Positions 18,078 to 26,794 of a stretch of DNA of 64,000 bases are shown in pieces. The stretch spans positions 806,001-870,000 of the forward strand of contig NZ_PGFJ01000001.1 in NCBI RefSeq assembly GCF_002797815.1. Direction: 5' to 3'. The notes under the pieces are model-generated. The model saw nothing but the letters and a program-made list of their open reading frames with translations. It was not told where the DNA came from and did not search any database. Position 1 is the first letter of the stretch. Each line of letters opens with the position of its first letter. Both the position numbers and the translations under genes were made by a program. Source of the DNA: Mucilaginibacter auburnensis. GTDB taxonomy: Bacteria; Bacteroidota; Bacteroidia; Sphingobacteriales; Sphingobacteriaceae.

Positions 18078-18119
18078 AAATAACAAAGGCTTCTTTCATA
18101 AAAGAAGCCTTTGTTATTT
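18078..18119. terminator. 19-bp perfect hairpin terminator
   Basis: A 19-bp perfect stem with a 4-nt loop (CATA), 15 bp after the TPR gene stop; both arms are A/T-rich at the base. It ends the exbB-tonB operon. The right arm overlaps the candidate -33 TTTG of the nuoA promoter (18110-18113). Confidence 0.85.
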
Positions 18120-18139
18120 ATCCGGCCTTTGTATATTTG
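18110..18139 (+). promoter_or_regulatory. nuoA promoter (TTTG-N18-TATATTTG)
   Basis: TTTG at 18110-18113, an 18-bp spacer and TATATTTG at 18132-18139 match both Bacteroidota promoter elements. The -7 box ends 4 nt before the nuoA ATG, so transcription should start at or next to the start codon. Confidence 0.6.
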
Positions 18140-18143
18140 CACC

Positions 18144-18515
18144 ATGGAAGCTCAAAGTTTACCGGTAAATTACTTACCTATTATTTTCCAAATGCTGGTG
18201 GCGCTTGGTTTTGTTGTGTTAACTATGTTTGGCACGCACAAGTTAGGCCCTAAGCGCGTAACAGATGATAAGCTAACACCATTTGAATCTGGCATTGAGG
18301 TTGTTGGTAACGCACGTACACCTATCTCCATTAAATATTTCCTGGTAGCTATACTATTTGTACTATTTGATGTGGAGGTAATATTTATGTACCCATGGGC
18401 AGTAAATTTTAAAGACCTCGGTAAGCCGGGAATGATAGAAATGTTCATATTTATGGGCACGCTGTTAGCCGGTTTTATATACGTTATTAAAAAGAAAGCC
18501 CTTAATTGGGACTAA
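18144..18515 (+). CDS. nuoA: NADH-quinone oxidoreductase subunit A
   Basis: A 123-residue membrane subunit with three helices and the conserved TPFESGIE loop and LFVLFDVEVIFMYPWA helix. I start it at the ATG at 18144; an in-frame start at 18111 would lie inside the terminator hairpin and add residues foreign to the family. It is cut off from the other nuo genes by a terminator 6 bp after its stop and a long gap. Confidence 0.95.
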   Translation: MEAQSLPVNYLPIIFQMLVALGFVVLTMFGTHKLGPKRVTDDKLTPFESGIEVVGNARTPISIKYFLVAILFVLFDVEVIFMYPWAVNFKDLGKPGMIEMFIFMGTLLAGFIYVIKKKALNWD

Positions 18516-18521
18516 AAATAT

Positions 18522-18551
18522 AAAGGGGTACTTGGCTACCCCTTTTGTTTT
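18522..18551 (+). terminator. Terminator after nuoA
   Basis: A 9-bp perfect stem (AAAGGGGTA / TACCCCTTT) with a 6-nt loop, followed by TGTTTT. It separates nuoA from nuoB. Confidence 0.8.
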
Positions 18552-18852
18552 AATATGCATGCAGTACTGCTTTATTAAGCTGCGCCCGATCCCTCAAGTG
18601 TTACAAAATCAACGCCTATTTAGGTGTTTCGCAATATCTTGATAAATAGTATGTTAATAACCATTTGGGTGTGAGTTTCCATACTTAAAAGTTGTTGCAA
18701 GTTGTTTCATGATGATTCTTTAGAGTATTGGTATTCAGGCTGCTTTGCTTAAAAGGTGTTACAGACCTTTCATCTGCTACGTGTTTCTATGAAATGCTTC
18801 GTTTAACTGATACATCATATTTAAATGGATTTAACCAAGCAACTACAGTTTG

Positions 18853-18869
18853 TTTAGAATAATTCTAAA
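18853..18869. promoter_or_regulatory. Fur/PerR-type palindrome upstream of nuoB
   Basis: TTTAGAATAATTCTAAA is a perfect 8-1-8 inverted repeat and fits the TTAnAATnATTnTAA pattern of PerR/Fur-family operators. It is centred about 70 bp upstream of the predicted nuoB transcription start. The shape is clear; which regulator binds is inference. Confidence 0.55.
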
Positions 18870-18916
18870 TATATTGAGATGGGCCTTTAGTGTACCATTA
18901 ACAAGGTATTTTATCA

Positions 18917-18924
18917 TAAATTTG
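18917..18924 (+). promoter_or_regulatory. Predicted promoter -7 box of the nuoB-N operon
   Basis: TAAATTTG matches TAnnTTTG exactly, 48 bp before the nuoB ATG; the predicted leader is about 42 nt. Confidence 0.5.
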
Positions 18925-18972
18925 CGCATCCAAACTGTAGGGTTTGGGTAAGGTATTTGATAATTATAAGTC

Positions 18973-19515
18973 ATGAGTGATATTCAAATAGTTGGGGCTC
19001 CTGCGGGAGTAGAGGGGGCAGGATTTTTTGCAACATCATTAGATAAGGCAGTAGGATTGGCTCGTGCAAATTCGCTTTGGCCTTTACCGTTTGCTACTTC
19101 ATGCTGCGGCATTGAGTTTATGGCCACCATGGCTTCCCATTATGACCTTTCCCGTTTTGGTGCCGAGCGTTTGAGCTTTTCACCACGCCAGGCCGATCTG
19201 TTAATGGTAATGGGAACCATCGCCAAAAAAATGGCTCCGGTGCTGCGCCAGGTTTACCTGCAAATGGCAGAGCCACGCTGGGTTATTGCAGTAGGCGCAT
19301 GCGCTTCAAGCGGTGGTATTTTTGATACATATTCGGTTTTACAAGGTATAGATGAGATCATTCCGGTTGACGTTTACGTTCCGGGTTGCCCTCCGCGTCC
19401 AGAAGCTATTATTGATGGCTTTATGCACATACAGGAGTTGGTTAAAACAGAATCAACCCGCCGACGCGAAACTCCCGAATACCAGAAATTATTAGCTTCA
19501 TACGGAATTCAATAA
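18973..19515 (+). CDS. nuoB: NADH-quinone oxidoreductase subunit B
   Basis: A 180-residue subunit carrying the N2 [4Fe-4S] cluster that passes electrons to quinone. Ligands Cys44 and Cys45 ([10 protein letters not shown]), Cys110 (GACASSGG) and Cys139 (PGCPPRPEA) are all present. Its stop overlaps the nuoC ATG by one base. Confidence 0.98.
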   Translation: MSDIQIVGAPAGVEGAGFFATSLDKAVGLARANSLWPLPFATSCCGIEFMATMASHYDLSRFGAERLSFSPRQADLLMVMGTIAKKMAPVLRQVYLQMAEPRWVIAVGACASSGGIFDTYSVLQGIDEIIPVDVYVPGCPPRPEAIIDGFMHIQELVKTESTRRRETPEYQKLLASYGIQ

Positions 19516-20018
19516 TGGGTAAGATAACTAACGAAGAACTTTTAAATAACATTAATACCCAATTTGGCGACAAGATCACGGTAATTGGTGAGCCATACGG
19601 TTTGCTTACACTACAGACCTCTAAGGAGACCATAATTGACCTGTTATCGTTCTTGAAAAGCTCGCCGGTTCTGCAATTTATTTATTTAACTGATATAACC
19701 GCGGTACATTATCCGGAGCAGGAGCTTACCATTGGTGTTGTTTACCATGTGCATAGCCTTGTAAACAATATACGTGTTCGAATAAAAGTATTTATTGACG
19801 GCAATAACTGCCATATACCAACCGCAACAACCTTGTGGAATGGCGCCAACTGGATGGAGCGCGAAACCTACGATTTATTCGGGGTTATATTTGACGGCCA
19901 CCCCGACCTGCGCAGAATATTGAATGTTGATGATATGACCGCCTTCCCTATGCGGAAAGAGTTCCCGCTGGAAGATCCGAACAGAGTTGACAAAAAGGAT
20001 TATTTTTTTGGAAGATAG
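19515..20018 (+). CDS. nuoC: NADH-quinone oxidoreductase subunit C
   Basis: A 167-residue 30-kDa subunit, separate from NuoD rather than fused. The family signature is seen as WNGANWMERETYDLFGV followed by FDGHPDLRRIL and the FPLEDPNR end. It overlaps nuoB by one base and precedes nuoD by 3 bp. Confidence 0.97.
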   Translation: MGKITNEELLNNINTQFGDKITVIGEPYGLLTLQTSKETIIDLLSFLKSSPVLQFIYLTDITAVHYPEQELTIGVVYHVHSLVNNIRVRIKVFIDGNNCHIPTATTLWNGANWMERETYDLFGVIFDGHPDLRRILNVDDMTAFPMRKEFPLEDPNRVDKKDYFFGR

Positions 20019-20021
20019 AGC

Positions 20022-21233
20022 ATGGAGAACCATCCGGTATATATAGATAACGATCCGCAAAGCGAACTTTCAACGCTTAACTTAGGCCCAACGCACCCGG
20101 CTACGCATGGCGTTTTCCAAAACGTGTTGCAGATAGATGGCGAGCGCATAGTAAGTGGGGTTTCAACCATTGGCTATATTCACCGCGCATTTGAAAAAAT
20201 AGCTGAGCATCGTCCGTTCTACCAGATAACACCGTTAACAGACCGTTTGAACTATTGTTCATCGCCAATTAACAACATGGGTTGGCACATGACGGTTGAA
20301 AAACTGTTAGGTATACAAACACCAAAGCGTGTTGACTACCTGCGCATTATTGTAATGGAGCTTGCCCGTATTGCCGATCATATTGTGTGTAACGGTGTAT
20401 TAGGTGTAGATACAGGCGCTTTCACGGGCTTCTTGTACATGATGGAGTTCCGTGAGTCTATTTATGAAATTTACGAAGAAGTTTGCGGTTCCCGCTTAAC
20501 TACCAACATCGGTCGTATAGGTGGTTTTGAGCGTAACTTCAACACCAAAGCTTTTGCTAAGCTGCGTAAGTTTTTGGTGGAATTTCCTAAAACATTAAAA
20601 GAATTTGAATCGCTGTTTACCCGCAACCGCATATTTGTTGATCGTACCAAAGGCGTTGCCGCAGTTACTGCCGAAGATGCCTTAAGCTATAGCTGGAGTG
20701 GTCCGTTATTGCGTGCTGCCGGCGTAGATTATGACGTGCGGGCCATGAACCCATATTCAAGCTACGAGGATTTCGACTTTGAGGTTCCGGTTGGCGAGAA
20801 TGGCGACGTTTACTCACGTTTCCTGGTACGTAACGAAGAAATGTGGCAGAGCCTTCGCTTAATTGAGCAAGCTTTGGTTAAATTAGAAAAAGAGCCCGGC
20901 GATATTTTCCACGCTGATGTTCCCGAATTTTACCTGCCTCCAAAAGAGGAAGTATACAATAACATGGAAGCCCTTATCTATCACTTTAAAATAGTGATGG
21001 GTGAGATTGATACCCCGGTTACCGAGGTTTATCATTCCGTTGAAGGCGCCAATGGCGAGTTAGGCTTCTATCTGATCAATGATGGTGGACGTTCTCCTTA
21101 CAGGTTGCACTTCCGCAGACCGAGTTTCATTAATTACCAGATGTATGCTCCAATGAGTGCCGGTATGTTGCTTTCAGATGCGATTATTAACATGAGTAGT
21201 TTAAATATTATAGCCGGAGAGTTAGATGCTTAG
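20022..21233 (+). CDS. nuoD: NADH-quinone oxidoreductase subunit D
   Basis: A 403-residue 49-kDa subunit forming the quinone-binding site with NuoB. It has LNLGPTHPATHGVFQN near the start, IGYIHRAFEKIAEHR, and the C-terminal YAPMSAGMLLSDAIINM segment. The last 8 bases overlap the nuoE start. Confidence 0.98.
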   Translation: MENHPVYIDNDPQSELSTLNLGPTHPATHGVFQNVLQIDGERIVSGVSTIGYIHRAFEKIAEHRPFYQITPLTDRLNYCSSPINNMGWHMTVEKLLGIQTPKRVDYLRIIVMELARIADHIVCNGVLGVDTGAFTGFLYMMEFRESIYEIYEEVCGSRLTTNIGRIGGFERNFNTKAFAKLRKFLVEFPKTLKEFESLFTRNRIFVDRTKGVAAVTAEDALSYSWSGPLLRAAGVDYDVRAMNPYSSYEDFDFEVPVGENGDVYSRFLVRNEEMWQSLRLIEQALVKLEKEPGDIFHADVPEFYLPPKEEVYNNMEALIYHFKIVMGEIDTPVTEVYHSVEGANGELGFYLINDGGRSPYRLHFRRPSFINYQMYAPMSAGMLLSDAIINMSSLNIIAGELDA

Positions 21234-21753
21234 AGTTGAAGATACCGAAATGGTTCCGGTTGAGTTTTCAGCCGAACTGACCGCTAAGTTTGCCGAAATT
21301 GTTACCCGTTATCCTGAAGGAAAACAAAAATCGGCGTTGTTGCCTATACTCCATTTGGTACAAGCCGAATTTGGTTGGGTAAGCGCTCCGGCAATGGATA
21401 AAGTTGCCGAATATTTAAGCATTCAGCCTGTTGAGGTATATGAGGTAGCCACCTTTTATACCATGTACTTTATGCGACCGCAAGGCAAATATGCTTTAGA
21501 GGTTTGTCGTACCGGCCCTTGTTGCCTGGTAGGCGCCGAAAAAATAATGGATCATATTGAGCAAAAGCTGGGTGTTAAAGAGGGCGAGGTAACACCTGAT
21601 GGTTTATTCAGCTGGAGAGGTGTTGAGTGTTTGGCTGCATGTGGCTTTGGCCCGGTTTTACAAATTGGCCCTGAGTACACTTTTTATGAAAAACTGACCA
21701 ATGAGTCGGTTGATCAATTGATTGAAGATTTAAAAGCTAAGGCGAATAACTAA
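21226..21753 (+). CDS. nuoE: NADH-quinone oxidoreductase subunit E
   Basis: A 175-residue 24-kDa subunit with the N1a [2Fe-2S] site: Cys94 and Cys99 (CRTGPC) and Cys135 and Cys139 (CLAAC). The first ATG (21226) overlaps nuoD by 8 bp; an ATG at 21250 is a shorter alternative. It overlaps nuoF by one base. Confidence 0.96.
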   Translation: MLRVEDTEMVPVEFSAELTAKFAEIVTRYPEGKQKSALLPILHLVQAEFGWVSAPAMDKVAEYLSIQPVEVYEVATFYTMYFMRPQGKYALEVCRTGPCCLVGAEKIMDHIEQKLGVKEGEVTPDGLFSWRGVECLAACGFGPVLQIGPEYTFYEKLTNESVDQLIEDLKAKANN

Positions 21754-23114
21754 TGGGACGCAAATTACTATTAGAACATATAAACGTACCCGGCATCAAC
21801 ACTTTTGATGTATACCGCCAAAAAGGTGGTTACAGATCTGTTGAGAAGGCTTTGAAACAGATGACCCCTGATGAAGTGGTTGAAGAAGTTAAAAAATCGG
21901 GTTTGCGTGGTCGTGGTGGTGCCGGTTTCCCTACCGGTATGAAATGGAGCTTTTTAGCTAAGCCAGAGGGCGTTCCACGTTACCTCGTTTGCAATGGCGA
22001 TGAGTCTGAGCCCGGTACTTTCAAAGACCGTTATCTGATGACGCATATTCCTCATGCATTGATTGAGGGTATGATCACGTCAAGTTATGCTTTAGGAGCA
22101 AACACATCTTACATCTACGTTCGCGGTGAAATGATGCCGCAGATACGCATTCTTGAAAAAGCCATAGTCGAAGCAAAGGCAGCGGGTTTTTTAGGTAAAA
22201 ATATTTTAGGCAGTGGTTATGACCTGGAGTTGTATGTTCAGCCGGGAGGCGGTGCTTATATCTGCGGTGAAGAAACTGCTTTGTTAGAATCATTGGAAGG
22301 AAAACGTGGTAATCCGCGTATTAAACCACCATTTCCGGCTATTGCTGGTTTGTACGGTTGCCCTACTGTAGTAAACAACGTTGAGTCAATTGCGGCTGTA
22401 GTTCCCATCATTAATGATGGTGGCGAAGAGTACGCTAAAATAGGCATCGGTAGAAGCACAGGTACCAAGCTGATATCTGCAGGGGGTAATTTGGCTAAGC
22501 CAGGTGTTTATGAAATTGACTTAGGCCTGCCGGTAGAAGAGTTTTTATACAGCGATGAGTACTGCGGTGGTATTGCCAATGGCAAACGCCTTAAAGCGGT
22601 AGTTGCGGGTGGTTCATCGGTGCCAATTTTGCCTGCTAACCTGTTCATGAAAACTGCAGCTGGCGAGGGTCGCTTAATGAGCTATGAGTCATTGGCTGAT
22701 GGTGGTTTCGCTACCGGTACCATGATGGGTTCGGGTGGTTTCATCGCATTTGATGAAGACGCTTGTATTGTTCGTAATACCTGGAACTTTGCCCGTTTCT
22801 ATCATCATGAAAGCTGCGGACAATGTTCGCCTTGCCGTGAAGGTACCGGCTGGATGGAAAAAGTATTGCATCGCCTGGAGATGGGGCATGGCAGCATGGC
22901 TGACATGGACCTGTTGGTTGATGTATCAAAGAAAATAGAAGGAAATACAATTTGTCCGCTGGGTGATGCGGCAGCATGGCCGGTTGCCAGCGCTATACGT
23001 CACTTCAGGGATGAGTTTGAGTGGCACGTATCGCACGCTGCAGAAGCCGTAACCAGAAACTACGGTTTAGCGCATTATGCTGATCCGTTACCAAAACCTG
23101 AGCCTGCGGCTTAA
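21753..23114 (+). CDS. nuoF: NADH-quinone oxidoreductase subunit F
   Basis: A 453-residue 51-kDa subunit that binds NADH and FMN and holds cluster N3. It has [10 protein letters not shown] (53-62), [13 protein letters not shown] and the four N3 cysteines Cys355, Cys358, Cys361 and Cys401. A palindromic repeat separates it from nuoG. Confidence 0.98.
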   Translation: MGRKLLLEHINVPGINTFDVYRQKGGYRSVEKALKQMTPDEVVEEVKKSGLRGRGGAGFPTGMKWSFLAKPEGVPRYLVCNGDESEPGTFKDRYLMTHIPHALIEGMITSSYALGANTSYIYVRGEMMPQIRILEKAIVEAKAAGFLGKNILGSGYDLELYVQPGGGAYICGEETALLESLEGKRGNPRIKPPFPAIAGLYGCPTVVNNVESIAAVVPIINDGGEEYAKIGIGRSTGTKLISAGGNLAKPGVYEIDLGLPVEEFLYSDEYCGGIANGKRLKAVVAGGSSVPILPANLFMKTAAGEGRLMSYESLADGGFATGTMMGSGGFIAFDEDACIVRNTWNFARFYHHESCGQCSPCREGTGWMEKVLHRLEMGHGSMADMDLLVDVSKKIEGNTICPLGDAAAWPVASAIRHFRDEFEWHVSHAAEAVTRNYGLAHYADPLPKPEPAA

Positions 23115-23126
23115 GTTAAAATAATA

Positions 23127-23212
23127 TTGTCATCCTGAGCGATAGCGAAGGATCTTATACAAGCGGCTTAGCAAAGCGTAAAAAGATGTTTCGCTATCGC
23201 TCAACATGACAA
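23127..23212. repeat. REP-like palindromic intergenic repeat between nuoF and nuoG
   Basis: An 86-bp element whose ends are inverted repeats: TTGTCATCCTGAGCGATAGC at the left pairs with GCTATCGCTCAACATGACAA at the right, 26 of 30 positions complementary overall with mismatches in two paired blocks. A smaller GCTT/AAGC hairpin sits in the centre. The TGTCATCCTGAGCG core is of the kind dispersed between genes in many Bacteroidota genomes. Confidence 0.7.
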
Positions 23213-23246
23213 CTGAGAATTATAAAATTTTTGACCTTAATTAATA

Positions 23247-24254
23247 ATGTCAGATAAACATAAAGTAACCATAGACGGTATTCCCGTTGAAGTAGATCCC
23301 GGAACAACCATTCTTAATGCTGCAAGGCAAATAGGTGGCGATATTGTTCCGCCTGCTATGTGCTATTACTCAAAATTAAAAGGTAGTGGCGGTAAGTGCC
23401 GTACTTGTTTAGTGCAGGTAAGCAAAGGTTCTGAAAAAGATCCTCGCCCTATGCCTAAACTGGTAGCATCATGCCGTACTACGGTGATGGACGGCATGGA
23501 GGTGAAGAACATTACTTCACCGGAGGTTGTTGAGGCGCGTAAGGGAGTAGTTGAGTTTTTATTGATCAATCACCCATTAGACTGCCCGGTGTGCGATCAG
23601 GCCGGTGAGTGCCACTTACAAGACTTAGGCTTTGAGCACGGTGCTGCTAAAACCCGTTATGAGTTTGACCGCCGTACTTTTGAGAAAATTGACATTGGCG
23701 ATAAGATACAATTGCACATGACGCGTTGTATACTTTGCTACCGTTGCGTTTTCACTGCTGATCAGATAACAGATCATCGTATACATGGTATCCTAAACCG
23801 TGGCGATCACTCAGAAATATCTACTTACATACAAGCAGCCGTTGATAATGATTTCTCAGGAAACGTTATTGACGTGTGCCCGGTAGGCGCTTTAACTGAT
23901 AAAACTTTCCGCTTTAAAAACCGTGTTTGGTTTACCAAACCTGTTGAAGCACATCGCGATTGCAACCATGAGAACTGCAATGGTAAAGTAACACTTTGGT
24001 ATAAAGGAGAGGACGTTATCCGAGTAACTGCACGTAAAGACCAGTGGGGTGAAGTAGAAGAATTTATTTGCAACGAGTGCCGTTTTGATAAAAAGAAGAC
24101 TTCTGATTGGGTAATTGAAGGCCCACGTAAAGTATCTCATCAATCGGTTATCAGTGCAAATCACTATGAGTTTCAACCATTGCCGGTTGTTAAAACCAAC
24201 CCTGTTTTACAGGAAGCTAACAAAACACAGTTTGAAAGGGAGACACGTTTATAA
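23247..24254 (+). CDS. nuoG: NADH-quinone oxidoreductase subunit G, short form
   Basis: A 335-residue subunit; classical NuoG is about 900 because of a molybdopterin-oxidoreductase-like domain, which is absent here, as is usual in this phylum. N1b ligands: Cys39, Cys51, Cys54, Cys76. N5 ligands: His109, Cys113, Cys116, Cys122. N4 ligands: Cys161, Cys164, Cys167, Cys211. Four more cysteines (239, 244, 275, 278) near the C-terminus may form an extra metal site. It overlaps nuoH by one base. Confidence 0.96.
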   Translation: MSDKHKVTIDGIPVEVDPGTTILNAARQIGGDIVPPAMCYYSKLKGSGGKCRTCLVQVSKGSEKDPRPMPKLVASCRTTVMDGMEVKNITSPEVVEARKGVVEFLLINHPLDCPVCDQAGECHLQDLGFEHGAAKTRYEFDRRTFEKIDIGDKIQLHMTRCILCYRCVFTADQITDHRIHGILNRGDHSEISTYIQAAVDNDFSGNVIDVCPVGALTDKTFRFKNRVWFTKPVEAHRDCNHENCNGKVTLWYKGEDVIRVTARKDQWGEVEEFICNECRFDKKKTSDWVIEGPRKVSHQSVISANHYEFQPLPVVKTNPVLQEANKTQFERETRL

Positions 24255-25306
24255 TGGAAGTTACTGATATCCTTATAAAATTTACTTTGATAGTGATCAT
24301 TTTCGCTATCAGTCTGGTAGTGGCCATGTACTCTACATACGCAGAGCGTAAACTGGCTGCTTTTTTTCAAGATAGGGTAGGCCCTAACCGTGCTGGCCCA
24401 TGGGGTATTTTACAACCTCTTGCAGACGGTGGTAAAATGTTCCTAAAAGAAGAGATCATCCCTAAAAATGCCACACCGTTCCTGTTCATTGTAGGTCCGT
24501 CGTTAGCCATCTTCACGGCTTGTATAGGCTCTGCAGTTATTCCATGGGGACAGCAATTAACTATCGGTTCAACAGTGATTGATCTGCAGGTTACTGATAT
24601 TAACGTAGGTATCCTTTACATATTTGGTGTGGTATCATTAGGCGTTTACGGCATCATGATAGGCGGTTGGGCATCCAACAATAAATACTCGTTGTTAGGA
24701 GCTATTCGTGCTGCATCGCAAAACATCAGCTACGAGATTTCAATGGGCCTTTCCATCATCGCTTTGATCATGGTTACCGGTACAATGAGTTTGGGAGATA
24801 TAGCTTCTCAGCAGCATGGGTTTTGGGCTGACGGCTGGTTTAGCTGGAACTTCTTTAAACAGCCCTTAGGTTTCCTATTATTCATTGTTTGTGCGTTTGC
24901 CGAGACCAACCGCTCACCGTTTGACTTACCTGAGTGCGAAACCGAGCTGGTAGGTGGTTATCACACTGAGTATTCATCAATGAAACTGGGCTTTTATCTG
25001 TTTGCTGAATATATTAACATGTTCATCTCATCAGCAGTAATGGCTACGCTTTACTTTGGTGGCTACAATTATCCGTTTATGGATCTTGTATCATCAGCAG
25101 CAGGCACTAACGTTGCCGCCATTTTAGGGGTTGTATTATTGTTCGGGAAAATATTTGGTTTCATCTTCTTCTTTATGTGGATAAGATGGACTATCCCGCG
25201 CTTTCGTTATGACCAATTGATGGACTTAGGTTGGAAAACCTTAATTCCGTTGGCTATAGCAAATATTATAATTACAGGTTTGTGGATGACTTTTATTAGA
25301 GGATAA
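24254..25306 (+). CDS. nuoH: NADH-quinone oxidoreductase subunit H
   Basis: A 350-residue membrane subunit with about eight helices at the quinone tunnel. Signature segments are YAERKLAAFFQDRVGPNRAG and AETNRSPFDLPECETELVGG, the loop facing NuoB/D. It overlaps nuoG by one base and leaves one base before nuoI. Confidence 0.98.
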   Translation: MEVTDILIKFTLIVIIFAISLVVAMYSTYAERKLAAFFQDRVGPNRAGPWGILQPLADGGKMFLKEEIIPKNATPFLFIVGPSLAIFTACIGSAVIPWGQQLTIGSTVIDLQVTDINVGILYIFGVVSLGVYGIMIGGWASNNKYSLLGAIRAASQNISYEISMGLSIIALIMVTGTMSLGDIASQQHGFWADGWFSWNFFKQPLGFLLFIVCAFAETNRSPFDLPECETELVGGYHTEYSSMKLGFYLFAEYINMFISSAVMATLYFGGYNYPFMDLVSSAAGTNVAAILGVVLLFGKIFGFIFFFMWIRWTIPRFRYDQLMDLGWKTLIPLAIANIIITGLWMTFIRG

Positions 25307-25307
25307 T

Positions 25308-25805
25308 ATGGAACCATTAAGTAATAAAAGAAAGGTATTGGAATCAAAGCCGCTTAATTTATTAGAGCGTGCTTATCTTCCTGCTATTGCAAAAGGCCTT
25401 TCTATCACTATAAAACACTTTTTTAAAAAGCCGGTAACCATCAGCTATCCCGAAGAAAAGCGCGAGTTCTCTGAAAATTTCAGAGGTATGCACTCGCTTA
25501 AGCGCGATGAGAATGGTAAAGAGCGTTGTACCGCTTGTGGCTTGTGCGCGTTATCATGCCCGGCTGAGGCTATTACCATGACAGCTGCCGAGCGCCAAAA
25601 AGGTGAAGAGCATTTATACCGTGAAGAAAAGTATGCTGCGGTTTATGAAATAAACATGCTGCGTTGCATTTTTTGCGGTTTATGCGAGGAGGCTTGCCCT
25701 AAAGAGGCTATTTATCTGGATGGTGATATTGTGCCTTCAGACTACTTACGCAAAGATTTTATATACGGTAAGGACAAATTAGTGGAGGCCCCCTTAAATC
25801 AATAA
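25308..25805 (+). CDS. nuoI: NADH-quinone oxidoreductase subunit I
   Basis: A 165-residue subunit with two [4Fe-4S] sites, N6a and N6b: Cys74, Cys77, Cys80, Cys84 (CTACGLCALSCP) and Cys120, Cys123, Cys126, Cys130 (CIFCGLCEEACP). A 59-bp gap before nuoJ carries a promoter-like box. Confidence 0.98.
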   Translation: MEPLSNKRKVLESKPLNLLERAYLPAIAKGLSITIKHFFKKPVTISYPEEKREFSENFRGMHSLKRDENGKERCTACGLCALSCPAEAITMTAAERQKGEEHLYREEKYAAVYEINMLRCIFCGLCEEACPKEAIYLDGDIVPSDYLRKDFIYGKDKLVEAPLNQ

Positions 25806-25815
25806 AGAAGTTTTA

Positions 25816-25823
25816 TACCTTTG
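25816..25823 (+). promoter_or_regulatory. Possible internal promoter -7 box before nuoJ
   Basis: TACCTTTG matches TAnnTTTG exactly in the nuoI-nuoJ gap. It could give extra transcription of the membrane-arm genes nuoJ to nuoN. No clear -33 element. Confidence 0.4.
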
Positions 25824-25864
25824 CCCAACTTTTTCAAGGGCATAGGGTACGTTAAAAGATAACC

Positions 25865-26368
25865 ATGAATCCATTTTACGTTGTAGCGTTTTTGTCTATA
25901 TTTTTTGCCGTTATGGTAATTAGCGCAAAAAACCCGGTGCACAGCATTTTATACCTGATCATTACCTTTTTTACGTTCACTATACACTACATTTTGCTAA
26001 ACGCACAGTTTTTAGCTGTAGTAAATTTTATAGTTTACATGGGTGCTATATTGGTATTGTTCCTTTATACGCTCATGTTGATCAACCTTAACAAGGATGC
26101 TGAACCGGCTAAATCCAACATCGTAAAAATTGCTGCCGTTATTGGTGGCGGATGTTTTTTTTTAACGCTTGTAGCTTCTATAAAAGCCCTTGGAGCATCA
26201 AACCCGGTATTGATGAAAAACCCTGATCTGGGTTTAGTTAAAAACCTGGGCAAAGTACTATTCAACGAATATTTATTGCCTTTTGAAATTGCCTCTATTC
26301 TATTGCTATCAGCGATGGTGGGCGCTGTTTTATTGGCAACTAAAGATAAAGAACCAAACGCTGCGTGA
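25865..26368 (+). CDS. nuoJ: NADH-quinone oxidoreductase subunit J
   Basis: A 167-residue membrane subunit with five predicted helices, including the [20 protein letters not shown] helix of the family. Its stop overlaps the nuoK start (TGATG). Confidence 0.96.
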   Translation: MNPFYVVAFLSIFFAVMVISAKNPVHSILYLIITFFTFTIHYILLNAQFLAVVNFIVYMGAILVLFLYTLMLINLNKDAEPAKSNIVKIAAVIGGGCFFLTLVASIKALGASNPVLMKNPDLGLVKNLGKVLFNEYLLPFEIASILLLSAMVGAVLLATKDKEPNAA

Positions 26369-26697
26369 TGGAAAGTTTAACTAATACTATGCTGGGTGTT
26401 CCGCTTAATCATTACATCCTTTTAAGCGCCATCATATTTTCAATTGGTGTTATTGGTGTACTGCTACGCCGCAATGCTATCGTAATTTTCATGTCGGTTG
26501 AGCTGATGCTGAATGCGGTAAACCTGCTGTTGACAGCATTTTCAGTATACCGTGGCGATGCAGCCGGACAAGTGTTCGTATTCTTTATTATGGCACTGGC
26601 CGCTGCTGAAGTTGCAGTAGGTTTAGCCATCATCGTAATGATCTATCGCAATACCAATTCGGTAGATATTAACGTGCTGAACAGGTTGAAATGGTAA
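26368..26697 (+). CDS. nuoK: NADH-quinone oxidoreductase subunit K
   Basis: A 109-residue three-helix subunit: start at the ATG at 26368 overlapping the nuoJ stop, rather than the GTG one codon upstream. The second helix [17 protein letters not shown] carries the conserved proton-path glutamate, and [13 protein letters not shown] holds the second one. Confidence 0.96.
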   Translation: MESLTNTMLGVPLNHYILLSAIIFSIGVIGVLLRRNAIVIFMSVELMLNAVNLLLTAFSVYRGDAAGQVFVFFIMALAAAEVAVGLAIIVMIYRNTNSVDINVLNRLKW

Positions 26698-26791
26698 ATC
26701 CCCATCCCCCTGAAGGGGGCATCAAAGGGTATAAAATATAAAAAGAAAAGTAACCACCATCATTCCCCCTTTAGGGGGTTAGGGGGCAAAC
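26697..26791. repeat. Second palindromic intergenic repeat, between nuoK and nuoL
   Basis: About 95 bp flanked by imperfect inverted arms rich in C5/G5 blocks (CCCCATCCCCCTGAAGGGGG left; CCCCCTTTAGGGGGTTAGGG right). It differs in sequence from the nuoF-nuoG element and resembles a second family of intergenic repeats in these bacteria. Confidence 0.6.
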
Positions 26792-26794
26792 ATT

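Larger units (their letters stand above)
18552..18972. other. Gene-free gap between nuoA and nuoB
   Basis: About 420 bp with no credible coding frame on either strand. It contains a perfect 17-nt Fur/PerR-type palindrome (18853-18869) and the nuoB promoter box; I see nothing else. Confidence 0.6.

Noticed and set aside
18111..18143. Earlier in-frame start for NuoA
   Set aside because: It lies in the terminator and promoter region and adds residues that are not part of the family; the ATG at 18144 is correct.
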